Positions 14,794 to 21,641 are shown, numbered from the stretch's first letter. The stretch is DNA of 29,048 nucleotides from CAZZGX01 sp964653715 (GCA_964653715.1 CAZZGX010000021.1:1-29048); one strand, 5' to 3'. Translations and numbers: made by a program. Notes: generated by a model not told the origin, from the letters alone.

Positions 14794-15462
14794 ATGCGGT
14801 GGCACTCTGTACTTGCTACAGGATGGCTGATGTGGAGTACAATAGCTTTCGCGGAAAATACGCAAGATACGAAAAGTTTTATCTCTCGAGTATCTCTGCG
14901 CGGCGACGCATATTTCTACAGTATCCCGGGGTTCTATTTTGACTTTAGCTCAGTTGATAAGCATCCAAAACAGCTCAACGGCTACTGGACTGGTGGCGGT
15001 ATCCGCTACTCGCTTTGCAAAAACGACAGCTGTTCAATCGGGCTCAACGGGTTTACCTCTGTCGCGCGGGGACAAGGCGCATGGACCCGTAGCAGCGATC
15101 TCAAAAAATACAACGTTGACGGAGCGGCTATTGGGGTAACTTCCTGGAGACTTTCGGGAGGGTATCTCGACTTTGAAAAAATATTCTGGACGCGTGACTG
15201 GATAACGCCATACGCGGGAGGCGGACTTGGGGTTGGACTGCTCCGGGCAAAATTTCGCGGGAAATTTTACGGAGTCGAACTTCGACATTTTATACAAATC
15301 CGCGGCGTACCCGCCAATGACGACGTAGAGCAAATTTTGCCGATCGTTACTCTCAAGCTTGGGGTCCGTTTTCTTCTCTTGAAAAGTCTCTATCTAACAC
15401 CGGAGGGATGGATCGGTACTCCCGGGCTTGGACTAGGACTCAATCTCGAAAAGAGATTCTGA
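14794..15462 (+). CDS. Secreted beta-barrel-like protein of unknown function
   Basis: The 222-residue protein begins with a signal peptide (MRWHSVLATGWLMWSTIAFA, cleavage probably before ENT). The mature part has alternating polar and hydrophobic or aromatic strands with glycines: GGGIRYSL, SIGLNGF, GGLGVGLL, VTLKLGVRFLLLK. It ends GLGLGLNLEKRF with a terminal Phe. This pattern is typical of outer-membrane beta-barrels with a C-terminal sorting signal. Organisms of this type are generally thought to lack a classical outer membrane, so the location is puzzling. The start has GAGAGGGGGG upstream. The gene has its own promoter and terminator. I cannot assign a family. The barrel call is a pattern inference. 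Confidence 0.75.
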   Translation: MRWHSVLATGWLMWSTIAFAENTQDTKSFISRVSLRGDAYFYSIPGFYFDFSSVDKHPKQLNGYWTGGGIRYSLCKNDSCSIGLNGFTSVARGQGAWTRSSDLKKYNVDGAAIGVTSWRLSGGYLDFEKIFWTRDWITPYAGGGLGVGLLRAKFRGKFYGVELRHFIQIRGVPANDDVEQILPIVTLKLGVRFLLLKSLYLTPEGWIGTPGLGLGLNLEKRF

Positions 15463-15466
15463 AGAC

Positions 15467-15503
15467 AAAGCCAAGGCAATCGCCTTGGCTTTTTTTATTT
15501 TTA
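15467..15503 (+). terminator. Intrinsic terminator
   Basis: Arms AAGCCAAGGC (15468-15477, counting the flanking A) and GCCTTGGCTT with a 4-base loop are followed by a run of seven T and ATTTTT. It directly follows the barrel-like gene and converges on msrA. Confidence 0.88.
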
Positions 15504-15527
15504 TACATGCCTTACAAAAAAATCAGG

Positions 15528-16070
15528 TTACGTTTGTTTGTTGAGAAGTTCCGCGAATTTTTCCTGGACTTTTTGTAGTTTTGGATTGATGACAATTTGG
15601 CAATAGGTATTCTGGGGATTCTGTTTGTAATAATCCCGATGGTACTCTTCCGCTTCGTAAAATTCCCCAAGCGGGTTTACTTCCGTGACGATAGGTTTTC
15701 CCTCAGGATTTGACGCGTTTAATTCCTTGATAAAATTTGTGGCTTCTTGTTTTTGAGTTTCAGTTGTATAGAAAATGACCGATCGGTACCGCGATCCTAC
15801 GTCATTGCCCTGCCGGTTGACTGATGAGGAATCATGCGTCGCAAAAAAAACTGTAAGAAGCTTCCGAAAAGAAATCTTTTCGGAATCGTATTCGATGCGG
15901 ATGACCTCGGCATGTCCCGTTGTGTCACGTGAGACCTCTTCATAAGTTGGCTGTTCTTTAGAGCCGCCCGCGTACCCGGGCATGACCGAAATAACGCCGC
16001 GAAGCATTTTAAAGACCGCTTCCGTACACCAAAAACATCCTCCCCCAAAAACCGCGACTTCCTTTTCCAT
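15528..16070 (-). CDS. msrA: Peptide methionine-S-sulfoxide reductase
   Basis: MsrA repairs the S-form of methionine sulfoxide in proteins. The catalytic motif GGGCFWC is at residues 9-15, with TEAVF after it. PGYAGG, YEEVSRDTTGHAEVIRIEYD and FFATHDSSSVNRQGNDVGSRYRS follow in the normal order. The 180 residues are one domain without a signal peptide or an MsrB fusion. A Cys in NTYCQIVI may be a resolving residue. A perfect TATAAT with an extended TGC (16079-16084) ends 8 bases before the ATG, so the transcript has almost no leader. Confidence 0.95.
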   Translation of the reverse strand: MEKEVAVFGGGCFWCTEAVFKMLRGVISVMPGYAGGSKEQPTYEEVSRDTTGHAEVIRIEYDSEKISFRKLLTVFFATHDSSSVNRQGNDVGSRYRSVIFYTTETQKQEATNFIKELNASNPEGKPIVTEVNPLGEFYEAEEYHRDYYKQNPQNTYCQIVINPKLQKVQEKFAELLNKQT

Positions 16071-16078
16071 ACCTTATA

Positions 16079-16084
16079 ATTATA
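16079..16084 (-). promoter_or_regulatory. -10 element of msrA, near-leaderless
   Basis: TATAAT preceded by TGC on the minus strand lies 8 bases before the msrA ATG. No convincing -35 is seen. It sits inside the 3' end of the GIY-YIG gene. Confidence 0.5.
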
Positions 16085-16322
16085 GCAGATGTAAAGTATT
16101 TATTTTCTTTTCTCTTCGCCAGCTTTTAATTTCTGCTTCTCGCCTGAGCGCTTTTGATTTTGTTGGCAGTTTTTCAGAGTACAAAATTTTGATGGGTCTA
16201 TGACTGCGAGTATAGCGGCCGCCCTTTCCATTTTTGTGGTCAGAAAATCTCTGCTTGAGATTATGTGTCATTCCAGTGTAAAAACTTCCGCCTTTGCATT
16301 TGAGGATATATACGAACCACAT
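16080..16322 (-). CDS. GIY-YIG nuclease domain protein (UPF0213-like)
   Basis: The 80-residue protein is a stand-alone GIY-YIG domain. The two half-motifs appear as FVYILKC (3-9) and SFYTGMT (13-19), then the Arg-containing LKQRFSDHKNGKGGRYT. A Glu is in REAEIKSWRREKK. Such small proteins are structure-specific nucleases or their relatives, with unclear cellular roles. The first 55 bases of the gene are perfectly repeated at 17901-17955 as a fragment. The -10 TATAAT (16329-16334) is 6 bases before the ATG, suggesting a leaderless mRNA. Confidence 0.9.
   Translation of the reverse strand: MWFVYILKCKGGSFYTGMTHNLKQRFSDHKNGKGGRYTRSHRPIKILYSEKLPTKSKALRREAEIKSWRREKKINTLHLL
16268..16322 (-). repeat. 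55-bp direct repeat, copy 1 (5' end of the GIY-YIG gene)
   Basis: This stretch is identical over 55 bases to 17901-17955 in the same orientation. Identity stops sharply on both sides. It includes the ATG and the first 18 codons of the GIY-YIG gene. Confidence 0.92.
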
Positions 16323-16328
16323 GATCTT

Positions 16329-16354
16329 ATTATAACCCCTCGACGCGAGGGGGG
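16329..16354 (-). promoter_or_regulatory. GIY-YIG promoter with palindrome abutting the -10
   Basis: TATAAT (16329-16334) is preceded on the minus strand by the perfect palindrome CCCCTCG/CGAGGGG (16336-16342 and 16346-16352). This occupies the position of the -35 to -10 spacer. It may be an operator or a transcribed hairpin read in from upstream. No good -35 is visible. Confidence 0.4.
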
Positions 16355-16374
16355 TCTTTTAAGCAAAATTAGTG

Positions 16375-16455
16375 TTGCGGGGGCTTGAAGAACTTCGAAC
16401 CGCTTTAATGAGTATTACTGGCTATCCGCCGTTTGCCATTGTTAAATCTTGGTAA
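16375..16455. repeat. Dispersed repeat, copy A
   Basis: The first 35 bases match 20115-20149 at 30 positions, starting TTGCGGGGG and including CGAACCGCTTTAAT. The ends also correspond (CGTTTGC and TTGGTAA). TTGCGGGGG is also the 3' end of the initiator tRNA gene on this strand. Both copies lie directly 3' of a minus-strand gene and next to a GC-rich hairpin. No coding frame is supported. Confidence 0.6.
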
Positions 16456-16481
16456 AAGAAAATAGCGGCTTAGCCGCTATT
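16452..16481 (-). terminator. Intrinsic terminator of the 305-residue protein gene
   Basis: Perfect arms AATAGCGGC/GCCGCTATT (16461-16469 and 16473-16481) are followed on the minus strand by TTCTTTT. The gene's stop codon overlaps the hairpin. Confidence 0.75.
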
Positions 16482-17397
16482 ACCAACTCTGAAGAACGTA
16501 GGAAAATCTCTGAAGAGCAGTTTTACCGAGACTGCGAATGCCAGCTTGGCGAGCCCGAAGCAATGTGTACGAACGTTTGAGTGCATGCGGTAATCCTAAC
16601 TCCTGCTTAAAACTCGGTGCAAGTTTCCAAAATTCTAGATGTTCTGGCGTTAAGAGCGAGGAACCTCTGATAGGTTTTGTGTTGGGTGGTTTTACACGAT
16701 TCAGTAACATCTGATGTCGAAGCGCGGAATATGCTTTCTCTGCAATTCCATGTTCTCCCAGAAATTCCAGCTCATAAAGAGCGTGCGCGTGCGTAAGCCC
16801 GTGGAGCTTTTCGCCTACAAAATAATAATACACGCCGTCTATCTCTGTGTTGGGGTAAAGAGTACGCAACTCCGAAACCGCGAGAGCAAAAGCGTCCTTT
16901 GCACTTTTGTACTTTGGGATTCTGGTTTTCTCAATTTTGACTCCGTTGTAATCTAGCGGATACCCATAGTACCGAGGACTTGGCCGTTCTTTTCCATAGG
17001 CATCAAGCAGCCTAATGATTCCGTTGATGCAATTGGGGGTTGCGGCATCTGGCTCTCCTCGTAGTGCCTTGAGGGCATACATGCCTACAATTGCCACATG
17101 TCCTGAACGATTGAGACGGCCAACATGAGTGAGAAGATATTCTCGCAATCGGTTGATGAGTTCTGGAATTGGTTCTTCATTCTCCTCGTCGTTATTGAAT
17201 ACGCCAGGCTCGCGAGTAGCTAATACGGGTAGACACTCTCTGATTGCAGATATTGTGTCTGATGACAGTGTCAGCTCCTTACATAAGAAATGCCCTGCAA
17301 GCATTGCGGTGCCAAAATGTCCTAGATAAGGATTGCTCCTTGCACCTGCGCGAGCAAGTGCAGTCAGGCCGTTTCTTATCGCTTGGTTGTCCACCAC
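16480..17397 (-). CDS. Orphan protein of unknown function (305 residues)
   Basis: I do not recognise this protein. It has no signal peptide or membrane helix and looks mainly alpha-helical. It contains repeated helix pairs such as GLTALARAGARSNPYLGHFG, RSGHVAIVGMYALKAL and LTHAHALYELEFLGEHGI, which suggests an all-helical repeat or toroid-like fold. Histidines cluster in HGLTHAHALYE. The C-terminus is basic (ALKRSYTLLRARQAGIRSLGK). The start is GTG 17397, or the adjacent GTG 17394, with GAGG just upstream. It has its own promoter and terminator. It lies in the interval bracketed by the 55-bp direct repeat, so it may be acquired DNA. Confidence 0.8.
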   Translation of the reverse strand: MVDNQAIRNGLTALARAGARSNPYLGHFGTAMLAGHFLCKELTLSSDTISAIRECLPVLATREPGVFNNDEENEEPIPELINRLREYLLTHVGRLNRSGHVAIVGMYALKALRGEPDAATPNCINGIIRLLDAYGKERPSPRYYGYPLDYNGVKIEKTRIPKYKSAKDAFALAVSELRTLYPNTEIDGVYYYFVGEKLHGLTHAHALYELEFLGEHGIAEKAYSALRHQMLLNRVKPPNTKPIRGSSLLTPEHLEFWKLAPSFKQELGLPHALKRSYTLLRARQAGIRSLGKTALQRFSYVLQSW

Positions 17398-17444
17398 TAT
17401 CCTCTTTTATTCAGTTGTTAAGATACAAACCAAGGATTGTCAGA

Positions 17445-17474
17445 ATACTACACGAAAGTGTGTAACTCGGTCAA
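17445..17474 (-). promoter_or_regulatory. Probable promoter of the 305-residue protein gene
   Basis: TTGACC (17469-17474), an 18-base spacer and TAGTAT (17445-17450) on the minus strand give a leader of about 40 bases. The spacer contains an inverted repeat around CACGAAAGTG. The -35 overlaps the stop codon of the NUDIX gene. Confidence 0.5.
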
Positions 17475-17872
17475 ATTCTTTTCTCCAGAAATGAGTTTAT
17501 TATATTGAAATGATTTTTGTTCATCGGCAGGGCTTTTAACTCCTCAGGTGAAAAAAAGTTTACGTCATCTCCTTCTGTTAGGGTAGCTTTAAGTTTTTCT
17601 TTTGGTTCGCTAACTGCGCCGTAGAAAATGTTCCGTTCATGCTCACCCCATGATTCTTCAGAAGTATAGGTCTTAAAAAATTGAGGAGTTATGGAGATAT
17701 TTAATTCTTCTTTCAGCTCTCGTGTGATTGCATCTTTTGCCTCTTCTCCTTCTTCCAGAGAGCCTCCAAAAAGCACCCAGAGGTTAGCATTTTGGGGAGC
17801 GTCAGCAGTTTTATGCTGTAATAGTATTTTCCCTTCTTGGTTCAATCCAATAAAGAGGGCCACTCGCTTCAT
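17471..17872 (-). CDS. NUDIX hydrolase
   Basis: NUDIX enzymes hydrolyse nucleoside diphosphates linked to another group. The Nudix box is intact: GGSLEEGEEAKDAITREL followed by KEELNI, near residues 38-61 of a 133-residue protein. The start is ATG 17872 (MKRVALFIGLNQEG). The frame stays open 27 codons upstream, but that part is the out-of-frame GIY-YIG fragment. TATACT (17880-17885) ends 7 bases before the ATG, so the mRNA is probably leaderless. The substrate is unknown. The MutT-like size allows 8-oxo-dGTP or another nucleotide. Confidence 0.9.
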   Translation of the reverse strand: MKRVALFIGLNQEGKILLQHKTADAPQNANLWVLFGGSLEEGEEAKDAITRELKEELNISITPQFFKTYTSEESWGEHERNIFYGAVSEPKEKLKATLTEGDDVNFFSPEELKALPMNKNHFNIINSFLEKRI

Positions 17873-17879
17873 AAATGAT

Positions 17880-17885
17880 AGTATA
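17880..17885 (-). promoter_or_regulatory. -10 element of the NUDIX gene, leaderless
   Basis: TATACT on the minus strand is followed after 7 bases by the ATG at 17872. The -35 region is poor (TGGAAT at a 17-base spacing). Confidence 0.45.
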
Positions 17886-17900
17886 GAGTTTCTATAAATA

Positions 17901-17955
17901 TCATTCCAGTGTAAAAACTTCCGCCTTTGCATTTGAGGATATATACGAACCACAT
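17901..17955 (-). pseudogene. Fragment of the GIY-YIG gene (55-bp direct repeat, copy 2)
   Basis: This is a perfect copy of 16268-16322: the start codon and first 18 codons of the GIY-YIG gene. It then diverges abruptly into the NUDIX promoter region. It has no rest of the gene and is read only out of frame upstream of NUDIX. The copies are in direct orientation and bracket 16323-17900. This suggests an insertion into, or a partial duplication of, the GIY-YIG locus. Confidence 0.88.
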
Positions 17956-17980
17956 AATTATTCAGTTGCGCGCGCTCTGA

Positions 17981-18913
17981 TTAATCAAAAATAGAAACAA
18001 GATAGGTGTCTATCGCTCGTTGGTCAAGATCGTAAAAATGCTTGCCTTCGTCATGCAGTTTTGTCGCGAGTGCGACTCCAACATAACGCCAATGCCACGG
18101 TTCGAACTGATAATATGTGTTATTTTCCGGATACGAAAGAGTAAACCCATATTTGTGAGCATTTTCCAAAAGCCATTTATAATCAGATGTATCTTTAAAG
18201 GACGAAATATCCGAGCCAGTTAGTACCGTAGTAAAATCAACCGTCGTGCCTAGCTGGTGTTCTGAATATCCCTGATCTGCCGAAAACTGGTTAGCGGAAG
18301 CGGCGCCATAGGTTATATTGTATAACGACTTTAAATCGGCTTGTGTCCCAAACGATCGATACGCGGAAATAACGCGCAAATCAAAATCTGGGTTTTTGTT
18401 CCCTTCTAAAAGGGCACTGAGACGCGGCAAAACACTTGTATGAATCTGAAAATCTTCCTTTGTTTGATAGACGTACTGCGGGCGGATCTTGCTTAATTTT
18501 GAAGGGATATAATTTTCATTCAGAAAATAAACCTTTGAGTATTTTTGTAAAAGTTCTTCGTCCGTATAGGTCAGCTTCTCAAGCGTGCCGACAGTGCCCG
18601 AAATACTCTTTAGCTTTTCTTCTTGCGTCTTGGCTCGTTCTTGTTCAGAATCAAGAATACTGCGCAGCTTATCTTGCTCATTTTTTGTAAGCGAAAGATT
18701 CTCATCCAAAAGAGCTATCGTATCTTTTAGGTTTTTTGCCGTTGCCGTCTGATCTTCGCGCAATCGATCCAGACTACTCGCAAGCTCCGCATTTTTTTTG
18801 TTTAGCAAGTAAAACTGATAAACCGTCGCGCCAATGAGCCCAATACCGACAACCGATACAAAGCACCAGAGTAGCCACTGCTGTGCAGATACCGTTTTCG
18901 GCAAAAACGTCAT
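17981..18913 (-). CDS. Membrane-anchored D-alanyl-D-alanine carboxypeptidase, VanY type
   Basis: VanY-family enzymes trim the terminal D-Ala of peptidoglycan peptides using zinc. The 310-residue protein has an N-terminal membrane helix (about 13-36). A coiled coil (about 38-115) acts as a stalk, and the catalytic domain is C-terminal. Visible motifs are SAYRSF (183-188), SEHQLGTTVDF (217-227) with the zinc ligands His219 and Asp226, and FEPWHWRYV (270-278) with catalytic Glu271 and ligand His274. It follows the PGB/FN3 gene by 10 bases, so the two wall proteins are probably co-transcribed. Confidence 0.92.
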   Translation of the reverse strand: MTFLPKTVSAQQWLLWCFVSVVGIGLIGATVYQFYLLNKKNAELASSLDRLREDQTATAKNLKDTIALLDENLSLTKNEQDKLRSILDSEQERAKTQEEKLKSISGTVGTLEKLTYTDEELLQKYSKVYFLNENYIPSKLSKIRPQYVYQTKEDFQIHTSVLPRLSALLEGNKNPDFDLRVISAYRSFGTQADLKSLYNITYGAASANQFSADQGYSEHQLGTTVDFTTVLTGSDISSFKDTSDYKWLLENAHKYGFTLSYPENNTYYQFEPWHWRYVGVALATKLHDEGKHFYDLDQRAIDTYLVSIFD

Positions 18914-18923
18914 TCCTTATTAC

Positions 18924-19877
18924 CTATAGAGTGGTGAGAGCTTGCTCGCTACTCGTTGCCGTATTCCCAGCAGCATCAGACGACACTGCAAAATAATGGT
19001 ACGTGGAACTTGCGGTTAACCCGTTCACATTGAAAACGCGATTGAATAACAATCCACCAATACTGATGCGAGTACGTGGCCTCGCACTGATTACGGGCGT
19101 TGATGTTGCATACCACAATGCACTTGAGGCCATTTCGTTAGTACGCCATTTTATTTGAGTTGTTGTCGCAGTAGTACTTTTTGCCGTGAGGTTTGAAATA
19201 ATGGGTGCCGTGACATCTGATGCAGGTGGCGTGGTTGTTGCATTGTCATTGTCATGAAGTTTTTTTGCAATACCCGGCGGAAGTGTTTGGCATGGCGGTA
19301 CCAATGGACGCTCACCACCATGCTTGCGAAGCCACCCGGGGGCAATAAGGTGTCCGGGAGGAATCTTAGCACACGGCCGGTGTTCTCCATCAGAATCTTC
19401 ATTTTCTACAGAATTTTCTGCAAGTAACTTGTTGATTTTCTCACGTGTTCGCGAGCCAACGTGCCCTACCTGGTCAAGGCCATGTTTTTTTTGAAAACGC
19501 TTTACAGCTTTTGCCGTAAGTGGGCCGAAGTGTCCCGTGATGAGGCCCTCTGGATAAATACCCGTATCTGCCGCGAGTGCAATTTGCAGCGTACGCACTC
19601 CATCGCCATCGTCTCCTTCATGCAGAGCGGTCATTAAGACAAGGGCGTTGGCATTAGAACGAATATACACGCCACCCCCCGCACTTGTCGAAATGCCCGT
19701 ACTCAAAGCTGTCTGAACATTAGTAATAACGCTCGCGTCAGCCCCAAACGACTGTAATAAATTAATAATAGCACTGATTTGCGTACTCGTAAGCTGTGCG
19801 GCTTGACTTGCAAGCGGTAAAAGAAGGGCGGCTACGCCAACAGCAAGAAAACCAGCTCTCCAAAAAAACTTTTTCAT
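18924..19877 (-). CDS. Secreted peptidoglycan-binding and fibronectin-type-III-like protein
   Basis: The 317-residue protein has a signal peptide (MKKFFWRAGFLAVGVAALLL, cleavage near SQAAQ). A peptidoglycan-binding domain type 1 at about 92-150 contains GVRTLQIALAADTGIYPEG and FGPLTAKAVKRFQKKHGL. A proline/cysteine-containing linker follows. A Thr-rich stretch leads to a C-terminal fibronectin III-like domain (about 222-317) with ISNLTAKSTTATTTQIKW and YHYFAVSSDAAGN. It has no catalytic domain and probably anchors or supports wall modification with the VanY enzyme encoded next. The start ATG 19877 has no Shine-Dalgarno. Confidence 0.88.
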   Translation of the reverse strand: MKKFFWRAGFLAVGVAALLLPLASQAAQLTSTQISAIINLLQSFGADASVITNVQTALSTGISTSAGGGVYIRSNANALVLMTALHEGDDGDGVRTLQIALAADTGIYPEGLITGHFGPLTAKAVKRFQKKHGLDQVGHVGSRTREKINKLLAENSVENEDSDGEHRPCAKIPPGHLIAPGWLRKHGGERPLVPPCQTLPPGIAKKLHDNDNATTTPPASDVTAPIISNLTAKSTTATTTQIKWRTNEMASSALWYATSTPVISARPRTRISIGGLLFNRVFNVNGLTASSTYHYFAVSSDAAGNTATSSEQALTTL

Positions 19878-19916
19878 ATTATTTGAAACAATTAAATGAA
19901 TAATGAAATTGCTTTT

Positions 19917-19944
19917 AGTATAATACGCTTTGGCTTAAAAGCAA
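19917..19944 (-). promoter_or_regulatory. Probable promoter of the PGB/FN3-vanY unit
   Basis: TTGCTT (19939-19944), a 16-base spacer and TATACT (19917-19922) on the minus strand give a leader of about 33 bases. TATACTAAAAGC around the start is identical to the pheS promoter. Confidence 0.55.
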
Positions 19945-19962
19945 GCTCCGTGCAGAAATTTT

Positions 19963-20056
19963 GTTGCTGGGGTTGCCTGCCCGCCGGTAGGCTGGGATTT
20001 CTTTTCTCCATCAGAAAAGCCGCGGAGTGCCGTCAGGCACTCCGTTCAAATCCAAC
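19963..20056. repeat. tRNA-fMet-3'-end-like copy with foldback element (element 2)
   Basis: The left part, GTTGCTGGGGTTG (19963-19975) plus GGATTT (19995-20000), resembles the fMet tRNA 3' end GTTGCGGGGGTTGGATTT. It is split by a small hairpin, GCCTGCC/GGTAGGC (19975-19992). Then comes CTTTTCT/AGAAAAG (20001-20019), a 7-bp hairpin with a 5-base loop as in element 1. CGGAGTGCC/GGCACTCCG (20023-20044) follows, then GTTCAAATCCAAC, the inverse complement of the fMet T-arm. With 20057-20207 this accounts for the 330 bases without a gene. Confidence 0.7.
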
Positions 20057-20070
20057 AACCTATCTGCATG

Positions 20071-20113
20071 ACGAAAACAAAACAGCCCCACGCGGGGGCG
20101 TTTTGATTTTCGT
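20071..20113. terminator. Long hairpin, terminator-like
   Basis: ACGAAAA/TTTTCGT, AAAAC/GTTTT and GCCCC/GGGGC arms stack into a 43-base hairpin with loop ACGC. On the minus strand the 3' side is TTTTGTTTTCGT, so it could end the transcript of the gene at 20208-21635. It occupies the same position relative to element 2 as the tRNA terminator does to element 1. Confidence 0.55.
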
Positions 20114-20114
20114 A

Positions 20115-20201
20115 TTGCGGGGGTTGGAAGACGTGCGAACCGCTTTAATACAACAAAGTTTTACATCTCATACATCGTTTGCGCTTGTAAAAGGTTGGTA
20201 A
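20115..20201. repeat. Dispersed repeat, copy B
   Basis: Related to 16375-16455. It begins TTGCGGGGGTTGG, the same 13 bases as the fMet tRNA 3' end on this strand (21714-21725 region), then diverges. It lies immediately 3' of the membrane protein gene. A functional tRNA cannot be folded from it. Confidence 0.6.
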
Positions 20202-20207
20202 CCAAAA

Positions 20208-21635
20208 TTATTCGGTGGTCAACCCATAAACAACATTCGAACATCCAAGTAAGAGTATGGGTTTAGTTTGAACTATAACAGATGAGAGTGCACCACAATG
20301 TTCTTTCAGAACCTCTTGATATACCTCAACTCCTTGCTGGTTGTAAATGTAAAGTTTGCTCAGTGGGTCGAATAGATAACCTCCGCTCAATATGGCGGTG
20401 AATGGTTGGTTGTCAAAATTAATAACAGCCATATCTGTATAGGTATCATCAGCATATTCTCCGCCAGGATTAGTGCCCGCAGGAAGCTTATACATGAGTT
20501 CTCGTGTTCCTAGTTTGTAAAGTTCAAGTTGCCGCATCCCGTTATAAGCCGTTACTTTTTGATAGTACTTTGTTCCACTTCCTGCTGGATACTCAACAAT
20601 TTTATCGTAAAGAAATATGGGATAATATTGTTGGTACTCATTTTCACCCATTATCCGCCCATCTATACTTACTCCCTTTTTAAAAGTGCCCTTGAAGAGG
20701 TAAGGATTCCCGTCTTTGACGACAAAAAAATCCGCCATGCCGTCGCCATCAGCATCTACCTGTCTGACATCCTGGAATCCTGGCGTGGCGTCAATGTTAC
20801 CGAGAATTTTTCCAGTTTCATCATGCAATACATAATTATTGTAAAATCTTAATTTTCCATCAGAAGCAAGTACAATTTTATGTTCATTAACACTGCCATT
20901 GGTGGATTTCACGAAGTTCGTTTGCTGGCGTAGAGGTTCAGACGGTAATCCGGTCGAAAAGCCCCCTTGCCCTGCAATAATCAGCTGAGTACCGTTGAGT
21001 TGAATATCTCCAACGTTGCGGAAAGGAAAATTCAAAAAAGTTGACCTTGATAGATTAAGCTGATTGATATGAATTCCTTCTCTGTTTTGCTCTTTTGATA
21101 TTTGTTGTTGATTTTTTTGTTCACGATACTGTAAGGACCAAAATAACCCTCCGATTATCAAAATTAAGGCAACGACGGTAGGAGTATTTAGTTCAAAATT
21201 TCTTCTTTCAGCAGGAGTCTGTGCTGGCGTTATTACACCAGCTTCTCCGACTTTTTCTGTTTTCCTAAAAAATGATTTCCAGTCAAAGACAAGCAATGTA
21301 ATAGCTGTAACTCCGATAAGGAAGTAAAATATCTGACTCGGAGATTGATATGCTAGCAAACTTTGAATGCTGGTAAGCAAGTTATAAGGTACACCAAGTA
21401 AAACCAATATGTAAGCTGTTTTACTTTTTCGTAGCAATGCAAAACTCACTGCGGCTAAAATTATAACTACAATAACCGCAAAGATAACCCAAATAATTGC
21501 GAACTGTTCACCTCTCTGATAACCAGGCTTATCCCATACCGTCATGTAAAGCAAGTTGGAGACGCCATATAATATATACGGCAAACCAAGCACCCACAAC
21601 AAACCCGCACTCAATTTTGTTTTCCATGTACTCAT
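20208..21635 (-). CDS. Membrane protein with a large exported repeat-like domain
   Basis: I do not recognise the full 475-residue protein. The N-terminal part has about four membrane helices (roughly 8-30, 45-68, 72-93 and 100-117). A cytoplasmic linker and a further helix (about 151-168, TPTVVALILIIGGLFW) follow. The C-terminal 300 residues are probably outside the cell. They read like a beta-propeller or FG-GAP-type domain, including a calcium-site-like DADGDGMADFF. The only Cys residues are near the C-terminus (EHCGAL and LLGCSN). A sensor or surface-binding role is possible but not shown. TATGAT ends 6 bases before the ATG, so it is probably leaderless. Confidence 0.8.
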   Translation of the reverse strand: MSTWKTKLSAGLLWVLGLPYILYGVSNLLYMTVWDKPGYQRGEQFAIIWVIFAVIVVIILAAVSFALLRKSKTAYILVLLGVPYNLLTSIQSLLAYQSPSQIFYFLIGVTAITLLVFDWKSFFRKTEKVGEAGVITPAQTPAERRNFELNTPTVVALILIIGGLFWSLQYREQKNQQQISKEQNREGIHINQLNLSRSTFLNFPFRNVGDIQLNGTQLIIAGQGGFSTGLPSEPLRQQTNFVKSTNGSVNEHKIVLASDGKLRFYNNYVLHDETGKILGNIDATPGFQDVRQVDADGDGMADFFVVKDGNPYLFKGTFKKGVSIDGRIMGENEYQQYYPIFLYDKIVEYPAGSGTKYYQKVTAYNGMRQLELYKLGTRELMYKLPAGTNPGGEYADDTYTDMAVINFDNQPFTAILSGGYLFDPLSKLYIYNQQGVEVYQEVLKEHCGALSSVIVQTKPILLLGCSNVVYGLTTE

Positions 21636-21641
21636 GGACTT

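Noticed and set aside
16375..16455. Repeat A as a tRNA gene
   Set aside because: Only the 3' tail resembles tRNA-fMet. No acceptor partner, D-arm or anticodon arm can be formed.
17873..17953. N-terminal extension of the NUDIX protein
   Set aside because: It is the GIY-YIG fragment read out of frame, followed by the NUDIX promoter.
19896..20201. 101-codon plus-strand open frame
   Set aside because: It runs through the foldback element, a hairpin and repeat B, has no start signal, and contains LPAGR-type text produced by a palindromic repeat.
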